In this document: positions 41,218 through 52,063 of the stretch, piece after piece
How the letters are laid out: every line of letters starts with the position of its first letter
Numbering within the stretch: the first letter of the stretch is position 1
NCBI GenBank assembly: GCA_029204225.1
Contig: CM055098.1
Coordinates: 18,693,303 to 18,757,302, forward strand
Reading direction: 5' to 3'
Length of the DNA stretch: 64,000 nucleotides
Source: Diphasiastrum complanatum
Taxonomy: Eukaryota > Streptophyta > Lycopodiopsida > Lycopodiales > Lycopodiaceae
Position numbers and translations under genes: made by a program
The notes under the pieces: model-generated
Databases searched by the model: none
Told to the model about the DNA's origin: nothing
The model's input: the letters and a program-made list of their open reading frames with translations, nothing else

Positions 41218-42079
41218 TGATAAATTTTACAGTTTTTAGGACAATAATGATTGTACTTTACAATCATAGAGAGTTATTGGTTGCTTAATCAATGAATCTA
41301 TTAAGTTCTACACATTAGATCTTGATCTAGATTCACTACACTTGGATTTAAGCAAGAGCAATGGATCAACACATCATTTTTTAGTGAGAGCGGCCTCACA
41401 CGTGTGGACTACTGTCCACTGTACGGCCTACACCTGAAACAACAAGTAAAATGATACTAGATAGCAATCATACATAAAAATCACAAGACAAATGACTAAA
41501 AATCTCACAAAAGTGTAGAGTACAAAAGTCTCATCATTCTTTTTAGCAAAATGATGATCCTTTTATGGATCAAGTACATCCATGAGTCTGGTACAGTCCA
41601 GCAGGCCTTCACACGTGTGAAGAGTGCCACATCACTCAGATCTATCCATTTGATCCATCCTTGATCCTTGTCCAATAGTTGACCTTCTAGAATATGACTA
41701 AAGTCCAAAAAGCTAGTCTTTTAGAATATAGGAATATTCCCTACAAAATAGGATCTAAGGAAAATGGTCAACTCTTATCTTCTAGTACTCTATACACACG
41801 TGTGAACATTCACTTGCCACGTGGGAGCATTTACTCATGCACATGCAAGGGAAAGCTAATTTGTAGGTGACTAGTCAACTTGACTAAAAACTAGTCATTT
41901 CATATTCACACTAACTAGAATGATACAAAATCAATCTGGATATATACAAACATGAAAAGTACATCCTTTCACACGTGGGAACAGGCTCCACACATGTGAA
42001 ATCAGATCATCAACATATTCTAATGCTTGATCAATATTTACATGAACCAATGTCAAGTGAGAAGTGACAATTTTCAACA
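41218..42079 (-). repeat. 5' LTR of element D
   Basis: Plus strand TGATAAATTTTAC to AATTTTCAACA, 862 bp. It carries CACACGTGTG at 41397, 41610 and 41795, a CACACGTGGG at 41970 and CACATGTG at 41991. The right border rests on TG...CA and the change to copia E sequence just beyond. Confidence 0.65.
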
Positions 42080-42104
42080 TAGTCAAGCCTTGAAAACCTC
42101 TGTT

Positions 42105-43267
42105 CTTGTCAATAAAGCAATATTATGGCATCATCGCTTAGGATACTTGAATTATGTATCTGTTTCGAACATGTCCAAATAATCTAGTACTTGATTTTGA
42201 TTATCTTTATGGTAAAATCGATCTCCCTGTCTGCCATAGCTGCATCCTTGGAAAGTAGACTAGAATTTATTTTAGATCAAGTCATAGGCATGCATCAAAA
42301 GGCCTGTTAGATATTGTTCATACAAATATATGTGGACCTATGCAAACTCCTTCATTGCTAGATGCAAAGTATTTCATTACCCTTATTGACAAATTCTCAA
42401 GAAGAACAGTTGTTTACTTCATTAAGCAGAAATTGGAGGCTTTCATCAAGTTCAATTCAAAGAGCATGCTAAAAATCAAACTGGCAAACGAATCAAAGCA
42501 TTGAGTTCCGACAAAGGGGAAGAATATATCTTCACCGAATTCAAGGAGTATCGTCTTAACAATGACATTGAGCAAAATACATTACCTCCTATTCACCTTA
42601 GTCAAATGGTCTTGATGAGAAAAAGAACATAACCTTAGTTGAATCGGCAAAGTGCATGTTATCACATGCAATACTTCCGAGGTCCTTCTGGACTGAAGCT
42701 GTTTCGACAACAACCTGTATTCAGAACATATGTCTCTCAAACAATACACCATTTGAAGTTTGGACAGGTACCAAACCTTCTCTATCAAACTTAAAAGTTT
42801 TTGGATTAACTGCTTATGCACAGATTTCTCATGATCTCAGGAAGAAGCTCGACTTCCAGAGTATCAAATGTATTTTCATCAGCTACACTACTTCAGATCA
42901 GGCCTATAAGTTGTTCAATCCCATTGAGTCGAAGATATTCACTAGTCGGGATGCCATCTTCATCGAAGATCAGTTTATCGACCTCAAGGAAAAAGACAAA
43001 GTCCATGTAGTTGACTTGTCTGACTTGTCCGACATATCGATCCTTCTAGTTCTTCAGTCGACTATTCCCATTGAAGGTCCAAGCTCATCTACTTTTGACG
43101 ATGAACAACATATCAACGGTGAATCAGAAGATGATGATGTTGCAATTCAGCAACTACAGTATGATGAAAATGATCAACTTTCTCTATCACCCAGAAGATC
43201 GACAAGAGTTAGCATACCACCTATCAGGTATATCGACGAGTCTGCAGCCTACCTTGTTCATGCATGA
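42105..43267 (+). pseudogene. Copia E integrase
   Basis: ILWHHRLGYLNYVSVSNMS is the zinc-binding pre-integrase motif. Then HTNICGPMQTPSLLDAKYFI and TLIDKFSRRTVVYF correspond to the first two catalytic blocks, with Asn replacing the first catalytic Asp. RIKALSSDKGEEYI marks the third block. An open 203-codon frame (42656-43267) follows: SFWTEAVSTTTCIQNICLSN, LKVFGLTAYAQISHDLRKKL, SRDAIFIEDQ and an acidic linker. Several stops and shifts precede 42656. Confidence 0.75.
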
Positions 43268-43925
43268 GCCGATGACTATTGAAGAAGCAGTCAGTTAGCC
43301 AGATTCGGATCTCTGGAAAGAAGCTATGGATAAAGAGTATTCATCTCTTACCAAAGTCCAGACATGGACGATTGTCAAATTACCTGCTAGCAGAAACGTA
43401 GTTGATTGCAAATGGATTTTCAAAGTCAAGTACAAAGTAGACGGAAGCATCGACAGAAGAAAAGCCCGACTTGTCGCCAGAGGCTGTTCTGATATATACA
43501 ACATCGATTATACTTAGACTTTCAGTCCAGTAGTCTAGCATTTTTGTATTCGACTTTTGTTATCATTTGTTGTTGTAGCAGATTTGGAAATACATCAAAT
43601 GGATGTACAGACAACATATCTCAATGGAGTTATTGAAGAAGACATTTACATGGTGTAACCCGAAGGTTATATTATCGAGGGTAGACATAATCATGTGTGT
43701 AAACTCCATAAGGCACTTTATGGCTTGAAGCAATCTGTTCGAGCATGGTTTCAAAGGATCAATACTTTTCTTATTGATCAAGACTACACAACAAGCTCTT
43801 TAGATTCAAATGTTTACTTCAAGACAGTGCAACAATATTTTATCATTATCACTTTGTACTATTGCTCTTCAACAACAGTATCGATCTGATAAAAGAAAGC
43901 AAGACAATGTTATCTTCTGAATTAG
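43268..43925 (+). pseudogene. Copia E reverse transcriptase, N-terminal half
   Basis: DLWKEAMDKEYSSLTKVQTW, CKWIFKVKYKVDGSIDRRKA and RLVARGCSDIYNIDYT lead to LEIHQMDVQTTYLNGVIEED and KLHKALYGLKQSVRAWFQRI. Just where the YVDD box should follow, the sequence reads IITLYYCSST; a shift then gives LIKESKTMLSSELDMTD, the segment after the catalytic box. The two catalytic aspartates are therefore lost. Stops occur near 43296, 43517, 43538 and 43658. Sequence switches to element F at about 43925. Confidence 0.75.
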
Positions 43926-44290
43926 ACATGACTGATGGTAGAGTGGATGGATCTAACATTCTTGATGTTGATGAGAAGGATCCTACTTTGGATGGTGATG
44001 ATGATGGACCTTCAACAAGTCAAAAGCCAAGGAGAACATCAAGAGAAAGACAAGTACCTTCAAGACTCACATATGATCAAAAGGGTAAGCAAGTAGTTTC
44101 TGGAAATTATGTTGCTTTCCTAACCTCTTTGGATGAGCCTACAAGTGTAGATCAATCAAGGAAAGAAGAGGAGTGGATCCAAGCAATGGATCTTGAGTAT
44201 CAAGCTCTTATGAAGAGTGGAACATCTTTTGGAGGATTTTCTTGTGTACATGGAGCTATGCAAGGGATGGATGTTATCTTGCTCTAAAAT
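43926..44290 (+). pseudogene. Element F: copia integrase/RT linker and RT start
   Basis: In the open frame ending at 44287, after a join to copia E, the sequence reads DVDEKDPTLDGDDDGPSTSQ, RRTSRERQVPSRLTYDQKGK, NYVAFLTSLDEPTSVDQSRK and EEWIQAMDLEYQALMKSGT. This is the typical Pro/Ser linker and first RT block ('EP....A.....W..Am..E..al..n.TW'). It is similar to copia I at 17380-17560. After SGTSF the similarity to RT stops and the unknown segment begins. Confidence 0.7.
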
Positions 44291-45071
44291 CAAGTAATGG
44301 ATCTGGAAAACAAATTTTGTTCAATGACTTTGATGGTCAAGTTGAAGATCAAGAGGTTGATCTCAAAGCGTTTCAACTAGTCAAAAGGGAAGTTGGCAAT
44401 TTGGAGCTAGTCAAGAGCATCAAAGGAGAAGTAATTGGCAAAGATGTTATGGATCTATTTTTGTAGCATATTGAAGACTCAAGTAAGGTCAAAGGAGCAA
44501 CAAGGAAGTGGTTTTCAAGTTTACTTTACTTGTTCTATCTCATGTTTGAGTGGATGTGTGCAAATTGTCAAGATATGGTAGAACTGGCTACATTGGTGAG
44601 CATTGTTTTGATGTTGGATTTGTACTGGCATTCTTGGCTGGTTTTGCTGATGGAAATGAAGCTATTGGAGGCCACTATGTCACTCATTAATGGCGAAGTC
44701 ATCAAGTGATGATGGCATTTTATGGCAAGATGGAGATGGAAGCTCATTCATGGAGTATCATGGTGGATACAAGGCAACAAAGGACAAAGAAGGAGGAGAC
44801 ATGCAAGCAAATGTTGATCACTCACATTTATTGTTTGTTTGCTATATTTTTCCAAATAGTTCAGAGTTGGAAGTATGGTGAAATCATTTCATTTACATTC
44901 TATTTGATTCTTCATGTTCTAGTGATGTAAGAAATAGTGAAGCATCCCAAGTGGACACTATTCTCTATATCAATTATGGTTGTTTCTATTTTGAGCATTA
45001 CATGATCATTAAAAGGAGATCTATTCTTAGGAAGAAGATCATTCTTACTATGGATCAAAGTTCTATTGTCA
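44235..45071 (+). pseudogene. Element F unknown segment, homologous to element A
   Basis: Frames here read EDQEVDLKAFQLVKREVGNL, LVKSIKGEVIGKDVMDLFL and, later, DGDGSSFMEYHGGYKATKD and SEASQVDTILYINYGCFYFE. These line up with EDQEVDLGLLHQHQETSGNS, LVKSIKEETNGQGILDLFLQ, GGDGSSFMEIHVAF and SEASYMDTIIYINYVVSYFV of the element A protein. The nucleotide match (GAAGATCAAGAGGTTGATCT in both) is also strong. It has stops near 44466, 44700 and 44930. No known domain was recognised. Confidence 0.7.
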
Positions 45072-45286
45072 AAAACTATGCTAGGAGCAAGCATATTGAG
45101 ATACAACAACATTTTGTGAGGGAGCAAGTCATTGCAAAGGAGGTGGAGCTTCAACATGTGTCTTCAAGGGAATGTGTAGCTGATATCTTCACCAAAGCAT
45201 TGGGAAAAGACTTGTTCATGAAGCATAGGACTTCACTTGGAGTGTTATTAAAGTCTATGATAAAACTAGTTGAAGAGGGAGTGTGA
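45072..45286 (+). pseudogene. Element F RNase H C-terminus
   Basis: NYARSKHIEIQQHFVREQVI followed by AKEVELQHVSSREC and ADIFTKALGKDLFMKHRTSL is the end of copia RNase H. The frame continues from the unknown segment (from 44951) and stops just after the 3' LTR begins. The sequence KLVEEGV at the very end is encoded by the purine tract, and the same tract occurs in A. Confidence 0.8.
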
Positions 45287-45931
45287 AAGATTCAACTAGT
45301 TTCATCACATTTTGCTATATTTTCATATTTGGCATATTGAGGCCAAAACTTGTTTTAGACTTAGAGGTTGACTTTTCAAAGTTCATTAGTCTAAATTTCA
45401 TTTGAATAAACACTTTTTGAAAGTGTGGGAAAGTTAGAATGCGAGTTAGAGTAGATTCAAATTTGAATAGTTGATTACATTGAATCTAGACCCAAAATAA
45501 ATAGAGCTAGCATTTTGGTGGGAAAGCCAAGTGGCCAAATATGGTTTGGACCTGTTATAAAAGGATGTAACTCATGGAGAGAGTAATCTTCTCTCTTCTC
45601 TATCTCATTTCATGCTTATACATGGTTCTCTTGGGTTCTACTATCCATTGGTGCACTATCTTGGTGATTGCTTGCAATTCTATGTGTAGAATGATCTATA
45701 TATGTTTTTTTTGGATCCACACATGTAAAATACAGTAGCTTGCTGGTTTTGTACGGACAACAACAATACAAAATCAATTCATTCAAGTTTGATTAGGTCC
45801 TATTGGTGTTTGCATCTCAATTTGTGTGTAGATGCTGATTTTTCTACATTGGTGAGATTGGTAGTGTATTTCTCTTTCTAACCAAGGTCCATTCAAGTAG
45901 ATTGGATCTTAAGGATCTGAAATCTTTCACA
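45282..45931 (+). repeat. 3' LTR of element F
   Basis: 650 bp, TGTGAAAGAT to ATCTTTCACA, a 10-bp perfect terminal inverted repeat. It is preceded by the purine tract GAAGAGGGAG. No clear match to the LTR of A beyond the ends and the tract. Confidence 0.85.
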
Positions 45932-46062
45932 CCCCTGATAGAGAGAGAAAACCTACGAGTAGAATAATAGACTAGCCTACAGCTAATGACAGCTGGTCAC
46001 AACTGTCAACATTAATGTACCTCGTAAACAATAACAATTAAATTTATCATTGATTTCTAACA
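45932..46062 (-). repeat. Start of copia G 3' LTR (truncated)
   Basis: Minus strand TGTTAGAAATCAATG begins right after the purine tract. Only about 131 bp remain before the element F LTR. Confidence 0.65.
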
Positions 46063-46079
46063 CTCTCCCTCAATGATAA

Positions 46080-46740
46080 AATTACATTCTTCTATTCCTC
46101 ATAGAGTACAAAACCTCTCAAATTTACATCTACCTAATGACTTAGTAAAAAAATCTGCCATTTGATCTTCAGATTTACAAAAAACAAGATCAATGGCTCC
46201 ATCAAGAATTTTCTCTCAAACAAAATGGCAATGTATTTTGATGTGCTTGGTTCGAGCATGTAGAACTGAATTTTTGGCAAGGTGAATGCAACTTTGATTA
46301 TCACAAGATATAGTAGTCGCATCCACCTGTGGTTGACCTAAATCCACAAGCAATCTTCGTAACCATACCACTTCTTGTGTACATTGATGAGTGCTCGATA
46401 TTCAGCTTATGTCGATGATAATGCTACTGTAGGTTGCTTTCTGTTGCTCCATGAAATTGCAGCTATACCATAACTGAATGTATGACCACTGGTAGATCTT
46501 TTGTCATTAATATTACCTGCCCAATCGACATCTGTATGACATTGGCGTTTCAGGCTGATCATACTTCAAACCAAAATTCAATGTCCCTCGAATGTATCTG
46601 AGAATATGTTTAGCAGACTTCCAATGTGCTTGACTATGATCTTGCATAAATTGACTAACAACACCAACAACATAAGAAATATCAGGTCGTGTGTGTGTCC
46701 AATAAATCAAACTACCCACTAGCTGTCTATACAAATAAGC
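46080..46740 (-). pseudogene. Copia G RNase H and RT thumb
   Basis: The frame 46734-46513 gives MYRQLVGSLIYWTHTRPDIS and YVVGVVSQFMQDHSQAHWKS, then RYIRGTLNFGLKY. Farther left, with frame changes, the blocks continue through a QPTVALSST-like and ALINVHKK region to a final KPLIDQ-like stretch near 46140-46320. Stops and shifts are frequent here. Still, the order and motifs are those of copia RNase H. Confidence 0.7.
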
Positions 46741-46798
46741 TCCACTTTCTCAGATTCATCATATGCAGTAAGCTTCATGTTGACATCCATAGGTGTAC

Positions 46799-47533
46799 TC
46801 AAAGACTTACAATCCTGCATATTGAACTTATAAAGCAAATCTCGTGCATATTTTCTTTGTGTAAGAAAGACCATGTCTTCTTTTGCCATACTTCAATGCC
46901 AAGACAATAGTGCATCAATCCTAGATCACTCATGTAAAAAACATCGGAAAGATCTGATTTTATTTCATCAATTAAGCTCTCATTACTTCCTGTAATAATC
47001 AAATCATCCACGTACAACACAATGAGCACTATATCTTAGTCTTGCCTTAGAATGTAAAGATTAGGATCAGCATCACTCTTTACCATTCCCCTTCGCTTGA
47101 AGTGTTCATCAATGCAAGAGTACCACGCCCGTGGTGCTTGTTTTAATCCATAAATGGCTTTGTTGAGCTTACAAACGAGATGCTCTCTCCCTGGCTCAAC
47201 AAATCCTTGAGGTTGTACTAAGTACACCTCTTCATCCAACACTCCATTAAGAAAAACAGATTTAACATCCATTTGCTGGATCTTCCAACCATAGAAAATA
47301 GAAATAACAATGATAGAACGTATAGTTACCATCTTAGCTATGAGTGCGAAGGTTTTCTCAAAATCAATACCATCTTGCTGCTCAAATCCTCTCGCAACCA
47401 ACCATGCTTTGTACTTGTTGAGTTGCCCATCAGCTCCATATTTGATCTTGTATATCCATTTACAAGTGATAGGCGTCTTACCATTAGGTAGCTCAACCAA
47501 GTTCCACATCCTATTTTTCGTTATAGATTTCAT
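46799..47533 (-). pseudogene. Copia G reverse transcriptase
   Basis: The frame 47533-47036 (165 codons) starts at RT and has MWNLVELPNGKTPITCKWIY, KAWLVARGFEQQDGIDFEKT, QQMDVKSVFLNGVLDEEVYL and KAIYGLKQAPRAWYSCIDEH. After a stop at 47036-47038 the next frame gives MLIVLYVDDLIITGSNESLI with both catalytic aspartates, then FYMSDLGLMHYCLGIEV. One TAA and a shift near 46860 break it. The enzyme core is otherwise intact. Confidence 0.85.
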
Positions 47534-48680
47534 TTATGTTTCCATAGCTTCACGCCACTCCTTGTACTCCTTTACTTTATCAAAAGTTTTTGGTTCTTGA
47601 GCCTTGAGCACAGAACCCATTAGGGCTAGATTCATCTCTAATCTTGCAGGAGGTTTTTGATTTCTACTTGATCTTCTAAGCTCTCCCTGCTTACTTGATT
47701 CAGGAGTATCTCCCTTATTAGCATCACTTGTTACTGACAAGTACCACTTAGGCACTCTCCTAGAAATCTCATTATTGACCTTGTCTTTTTCCATTGGCTC
47801 TTCCATATCAACACCAACTTCTTCCTCCACTTGCACTTTAGCTTTATCATCAAAGGGATAAATTGTAAATTTTATTTGGTGATTTTGACCCATCTCATCA
47901 AAAGTAGCATCTCTGGAAATCACGGTCTTTTGTGCATCTATGTCATACATCCTATATGCCTTGGCTCTTTCATCATATCCAAGGAAAATACACTTAACAA
48001 CTTTTGCATCCAGCTTCTTTCATTTTTCATCAGGTACATGAGGGTAAGCATCACAACCAAATACTTGTAAATGAGAAACATTAGAAAAAAAAAAAGCTTC
48101 GTAAGGTGTCTTAACCTCCACGGACTTTGTAGGACACCGATTCAAGATATGAGTAGCTGTGTTGCATGCTTCTGCCCAAAACGTATTTGGAAAACCCTTG
48201 CTCTTAAGCATTGCCCTAGCCATCTCCACAATGGATTTGTTTTTTCATGCAACTCCGTTCTGTTGTGGTGAATAGGATGTAGTGGTTTGTCTCTTGATCC
48301 CGTGATCCTTGCAAAAGTTTATAGTCTCTGTTGAAAAATACTTACCGCAACCATTTGATCTGAGGGTCTTAATATAACAACCTGTTTGTTTTTCAACTAG
48401 AGCCTTGAACTCTCTAAACTTGGCAAAATCATCAGATTTATTGCTTATGAAATAAATCCAGATATGTCTACTATAGTCATCAATGAATGTGATGAAATAG
48501 TAACAACCACTAATGGACCTAGTTTGTATTGGTCCACATAGATCACTATGAACAAGATCAAGAATGCCATTGGCCCTTCTTGCTCCATCTTTGGGAAATC
48601 TCTCTCTCTCTATGTTGTTTTCCCAAAAGGCAACCCTCACAAATTTTTCCTTCAAAAGAGATATCAGGCACTCCAACAAC
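47534..48680 (-). pseudogene. Copia G integrase
   Basis: From right to left: DLVHSDLCGPIQTRSISGCY, YFITFIDDYSRHIWIYFISN (first two catalytic acids), TLRSNGCGKYFSTE (third-block region altered from the usual S-D-N-G-G-E), SYSPQQNGVA, then after a stop ARAMLKSKGFPNTFWAEACN, LQVFGCDAYPHVPDEK and MYDIDAQKTVISRDATFDEM. An acidic/Ser linker with RRSSRNQKPP ends at the RT. In-frame stops lie near 48244 and 48018. Confidence 0.8.
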
Positions 48681-49340
48681 TAGATTATCTCTTTTAAGAA
48701 TTTGCAAGCTTTGAGCACTAATATGACCAAACCTTTGATGCCAAAGATCACTTCGACTATCAACAGTGCTTACCATAGCTTGAGTTAAAGATCTCGCACT
48801 CAATTTGTAGAGTCGATTCTCGTTGACTCTAGCTCCTGTAGAAATCACTTTGTAGTGATCCTTGATGTCTTTGACAAGACATTTGTCACTGTCAAACTCA
48901 ACCTTGAGTTGTTGATCAGCCATCGTCCCAATAGATAGTAGATTGTTAGCTAAGCCAGGTACATATTGCACATTGCTTATCTGCTTCATCTTCCTGCTGG
49001 CTAACTTCACTGGTACCACTCCAACTCCTTTAACAAATAGCAATTTGCCATCAACTTGTCCAACTTCATCACCATTAGCAGTTTTCTTGAGTTCTGAAAA
49101 CCACTCTTATCTTAAAGTCATGTGCTTGGATGCACCACTATTAATGTACCATGTATCCTTGGCTTCATCACTTGTCATTAATGCTGTAATGGACAATTTT
49201 GAACTCTCACCAGTATCATCTTCATATTGATAATCATCGTATTGATGTTGATCTGTATAATTGTCTTCATAATAATAGTCATCAAATTGATGTTGATCAG
49301 CATAATTTCCCGCTTGCCATTTGTCTTTTCTTTGTTCCAT
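48558..49340 (-). pseudogene. Copia G protease and pre-integrase domain, with NSG in the active site
   Basis: The frame 49340-49107 has a repeated DDYYYEDNYTDQHQYDDYQY acidic-tyrosine stretch, then DTWYINSGASKHMT. The catalytic Asp of D-S-G is Asn here (codon at 49140-49142). A stop follows, and the next frame (49043-48558) gives NVQYVPGLANNLLSIGTMAD and DLWHQRFGHISAQSLQILKR, the zinc-binding pre-integrase motif. Because the active-site residue is lost, this protease could not cleave even if translated. Confidence 0.85.
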
Positions 49341-50210
49341 CTCCTTTTGTTTCTTGAAGCATTACACTCCCAGTGGCCAGGTTTGTTGCAGTACCTACAA
49401 TTTCCAGGTTTATTTTGTCTTGAATAGTTGCGTCCTTGACCTCGGCCTTGATTTCAATTGCCTCGATTTGGACTATCATTGACTTGCTCATGAAATTGTT
49501 GAAATGATTCCTGGCTTGAGTTTTCTCCTCTCGATTGATACCTTCCAAGGCCAAATCTTCCACCTCGTCCTCTAACTGCAAGAGCTTGATCATAGCTCCT
49601 GTTACGATGATTCAAGTTCTCTTGACATTGCTCTTCTTGCAAAAGCAATCCACCTAGTTCTTCATAGATTGGAAGATTTTCTCTTGTGGCTATACTCATC
49701 ACAAACATCTGATGTGACTCACTCAGACTATTCAATGTCAATTGCACGATCTCACGATCTTGTACTCGCTCTCCAACTGCTGCTAATTGGTCAAAGATCT
49801 CTTTGATCTTCAGTATGTGATCGACAATAGTTGCACCATCATCCATCCGCAATGTATGCAACTTCGTCTTCAGAAACAATATTCGAGATGTATTTGTCGT
49901 TTCAAACAATGCCTTCGATGTATCCCACGTTTCTTTTGGTCCTTCTGAATCTGAAATATAGAGAATAATTGCATCTCTAATTGATAAGTTGATGACATTT
50001 TGGGCTTTCCATTTTCTTCTATCAAATGCCCGCTGATCTTCTTCAATTACTAACCTTGTCTCTTCACCTGCTCCTTTTCCATCAAAATGTTCTTCAGTTT
50101 GAATTTCCAAACTGCAACTGATGAACCAACAATAAAATCGTTGAAAGCAATTATATTGAAGGAAGGAAAGAATGCAACACCAACGATAAAGAAACAAACA
50201 AAACAACACT
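49297..50210 (-). pseudogene. Copia G gag (UBN2) and zinc knuckle
   Basis: The frame 50209-49454 contains RKWKAQNVINLSIRDAIILY, KETWDTSKALFETTNTSRIL, FDQLAAVGERVQDREIVQLT and RENLPIYEELGGLLLQEEQC, the UBN2 pattern, then an Arg/Gly-rich segment. A frame change leads to CRYCNKPGHWECNASRNK, a modified CCHC knuckle with only two residues before the last Cys. The start of gag (YxxW region) is missing; the first 30 or so codons of the open frame (up to 50110) are unlike gag and may be flanking DNA. Confidence 0.75.
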
Positions 50211-50224
50211 ATAACACGGTCCTG

Positions 50225-51245
50225 AAATGGGAAAGATCATCATGAGAAGCTGATCCTATAGATGTACCGCCTTTATTGGATAAAGGAAAAAGAAAGGTCA
50301 AGGATGACTCTTCAACTCACAGTTCTTGCAAGACATCACCTTCCAAGAAGTCGTCACCCTAAAAAAAGACCATGCCTGCAAATTTTTGTCCAGAACTAAT
50401 GAGCCAAACCAATACTTTGTCTACTAGACCCTAAAAATTAGCCTATAGAAGGGCTGAATTCGATTTCATTTCTCACTTGTGCTAGAGAAGCTCTTGCAGA
50501 TTTTTTCTACGATCGAACTTTTTGAAAACTTTTATACAGCTTTCTGATACACTCTCAAGTCTTTTTTAATTTCAATTTTTACCAATGGCCATCATGTCTT
50601 CCAACGATACCAGTATTTCACCTCGATTTGTGGTTAAACGTGATGTTTCAACTACAACGGACATCATGTCGCTTCCTAGCACAAGCATGGTGGCTGAATG
50701 GATGAATCTTGCTGAGCCCTTGCTCATAGCAATGGGGATCCATGAGCATGCCTTTTCTAATAAAATCAATATGGAATTCATCAACATGGCCTTTAGTACT
50801 TGGGATGAGGACAAATCTATGTTTTATGTCACCTTCCAAGGAGTCATCCACAAGGTGCGGGTCATTGATGCCGCCCTTGTTACGATAGAAATTTCTTCAG
50901 GACACACCTTAACCCAAATCATAAGCATGCCAAGTCATCCATCAAGCCCTTTATAGACACCACCATCAAACTTTATCACATCAATGATGGTTACCTGGTA
51001 GAGGCCATTAGAGATCTAGCCCTCTAGGCTACCGCCCAATTACTGAATAGTTTTCTGATGGTTGACAACCTCAAAAAGGAAAGAATCTAGTTCCAGATCC
51101 TCCATCGCTTGGTCAAATCTAACTATAAGTTAGATAAGAGGGTCTTGAAACCTTATGATTGGTACAAAATGGTCTTTGGGGATTTAAAGAGAGCCATTAA
51201 GGGTAATACCAAACAACAGTTCGAAGATGAATTTAGTCTTGATGG
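50225..51245 (+). pseudogene. P3: third copy of the unfamiliar element ORF, left part
   Basis: The frames include KGKRKVKDDSSTHSSCKTSP (50280-50340), a 123-codon open frame (50585-50956: EWMNLAEPLLIAMGIHEHAF, MEFINMAFSTWDEDKSMFYV, FQGVIHKVRVIDAALVTIEI) and a 69-codon frame (51109-51245: KRVLKPYDWYKMVFGDLKRA). The last matches P1. The length and helical make-up resemble 'putative plant transposon protein' regions, but I cannot confirm this without a profile search. It is cut by element B, which inserted at 51245 with target site GATGG. The frame resumes after 61109. Confidence 0.5.
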
Positions 51246-52063
51246 TGTAAAAATTCACACATGTGGGAATGCCATAATGTCTGAAATTGATCTCTTAAGC
51301 TTGGCTCATGCACTATAGATCATCTATTGATTGAGATCCAAGGTTAATGACAAGACCTAAGGCAAAAAGACCATTCTACATGCATTCATTTATTACCAAA
51401 AGGTTTTTCACACTTGTGGAAGACTTCTTGAAATAAACTAAGTCCCAATAAGCTCCTCTCCTCAGGTAGAGAGAGGAAATACCACTTTTGGGCTCATCTA
51501 GAGAGAGAAGACAATACAAGCAAAATTGGCAAATCTCCAAATTGACTCAAAAACTCATAGATCTCTCATACTCTAATGAAGGGAATGAAAGTACATATAG
51601 AAACTCATGGAGATACAAGCTTAATTCCTATTGGACCCCTTGAACATAGCCTCTCTAATCCTATTGGATGTGTGATGCAATATCCCTCACTTTTGATTGG
51701 ACCCTTCCAACACATCTCTCTTATGATTGGACCCTTTGACTTTTGCCACCACATAGGGTGCATCACTCATCAAACCTAAACTTGACATGCGTAAGAAAAC
51801 TAACTAGCTCGAGTTACATCACAATTGAATTTTGGCCTAATCATGACAAAACATGTGTACTTGACCATTTGACCTCTAAAGCCAAAATTGGCCCTATCAC
51901 CTAGTGACACCAAGATGCTTGACTAGCAATCTTTATAATACCCCTAAAGTCAACATTATAAACTATTTCACACATGTGGGAACATTCTCTACACATGTGA
52001 AATGTACTCACAAACATAAATCATAAAATAACCAAGATAATTTTTTGACTGTTTTTCCCAACA
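51246..52063 (-). repeat. Element B left (3') LTR
   Basis: Plus strand starts TGTAAAAATTCACAC and ends CTGTTTTTCCCAACA. It aligns with the right LTR over its whole length with moderate divergence and small indels. CACACATGTGGGAA motifs occur near both ends. Confidence 0.9.

Larger units (their letters stand above)
40010..42079 (-). mobile_element. Element D: gag and 5' LTR of a copia-derived element (minus strand)
   Basis: Right to left: LTR 42079-41218, iMet PBS 41217-41205, leader 41204-40625 and a 201-codon gag frame 40624-40019. The rest of the element is cut off where the LTR of element C begins, so C probably inserted into D or a deletion joined them. Confidence 0.7.
42080..43925 (+). 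mobile_element. Copia E: integrase-RT fragment (plus strand)
   Basis: A copia pol piece starts at the pre-integrase motif and ends inside RT at about 43925, where a different copia frame (element F) takes over. Both ends are truncated: no gag, protease, RNase H or LTR. Confidence 0.8.
43926..45931 (+). mobile_element. Element F: chimeric copia-derived element with 3' LTR, 5'-truncated
   Basis: Three parts are joined on the plus strand: an integrase/RT linker piece (43926-44215), a region of unknown sequence related to the C-terminal part of the element A protein (44235-45070), and the final RNase H segment (45072-45281). A purine tract GAAGAGGGAG and a 650-bp 3' LTR follow (45282-45931). The central RT and most of RNase H are replaced by the unknown segment. 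Confidence 0.75.
45932..50210 (-). mobile_element. Copia G: Ty1/copia element (minus strand), both ends truncated
   Basis: Right to left the order is gag, zinc knuckle, protease, integrase, RT, RNase H, a purine tract (TTGAGGGAGAG on the minus strand) and the first 131 bp of a 3' LTR (46062-45932), which is cut where the LTR of element F ends. The gag N-terminus, PBS and 5' LTR are missing at about 50110-50220, where it joins P3. The pol frame is broken in several places but well conserved. Confidence 0.9.
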
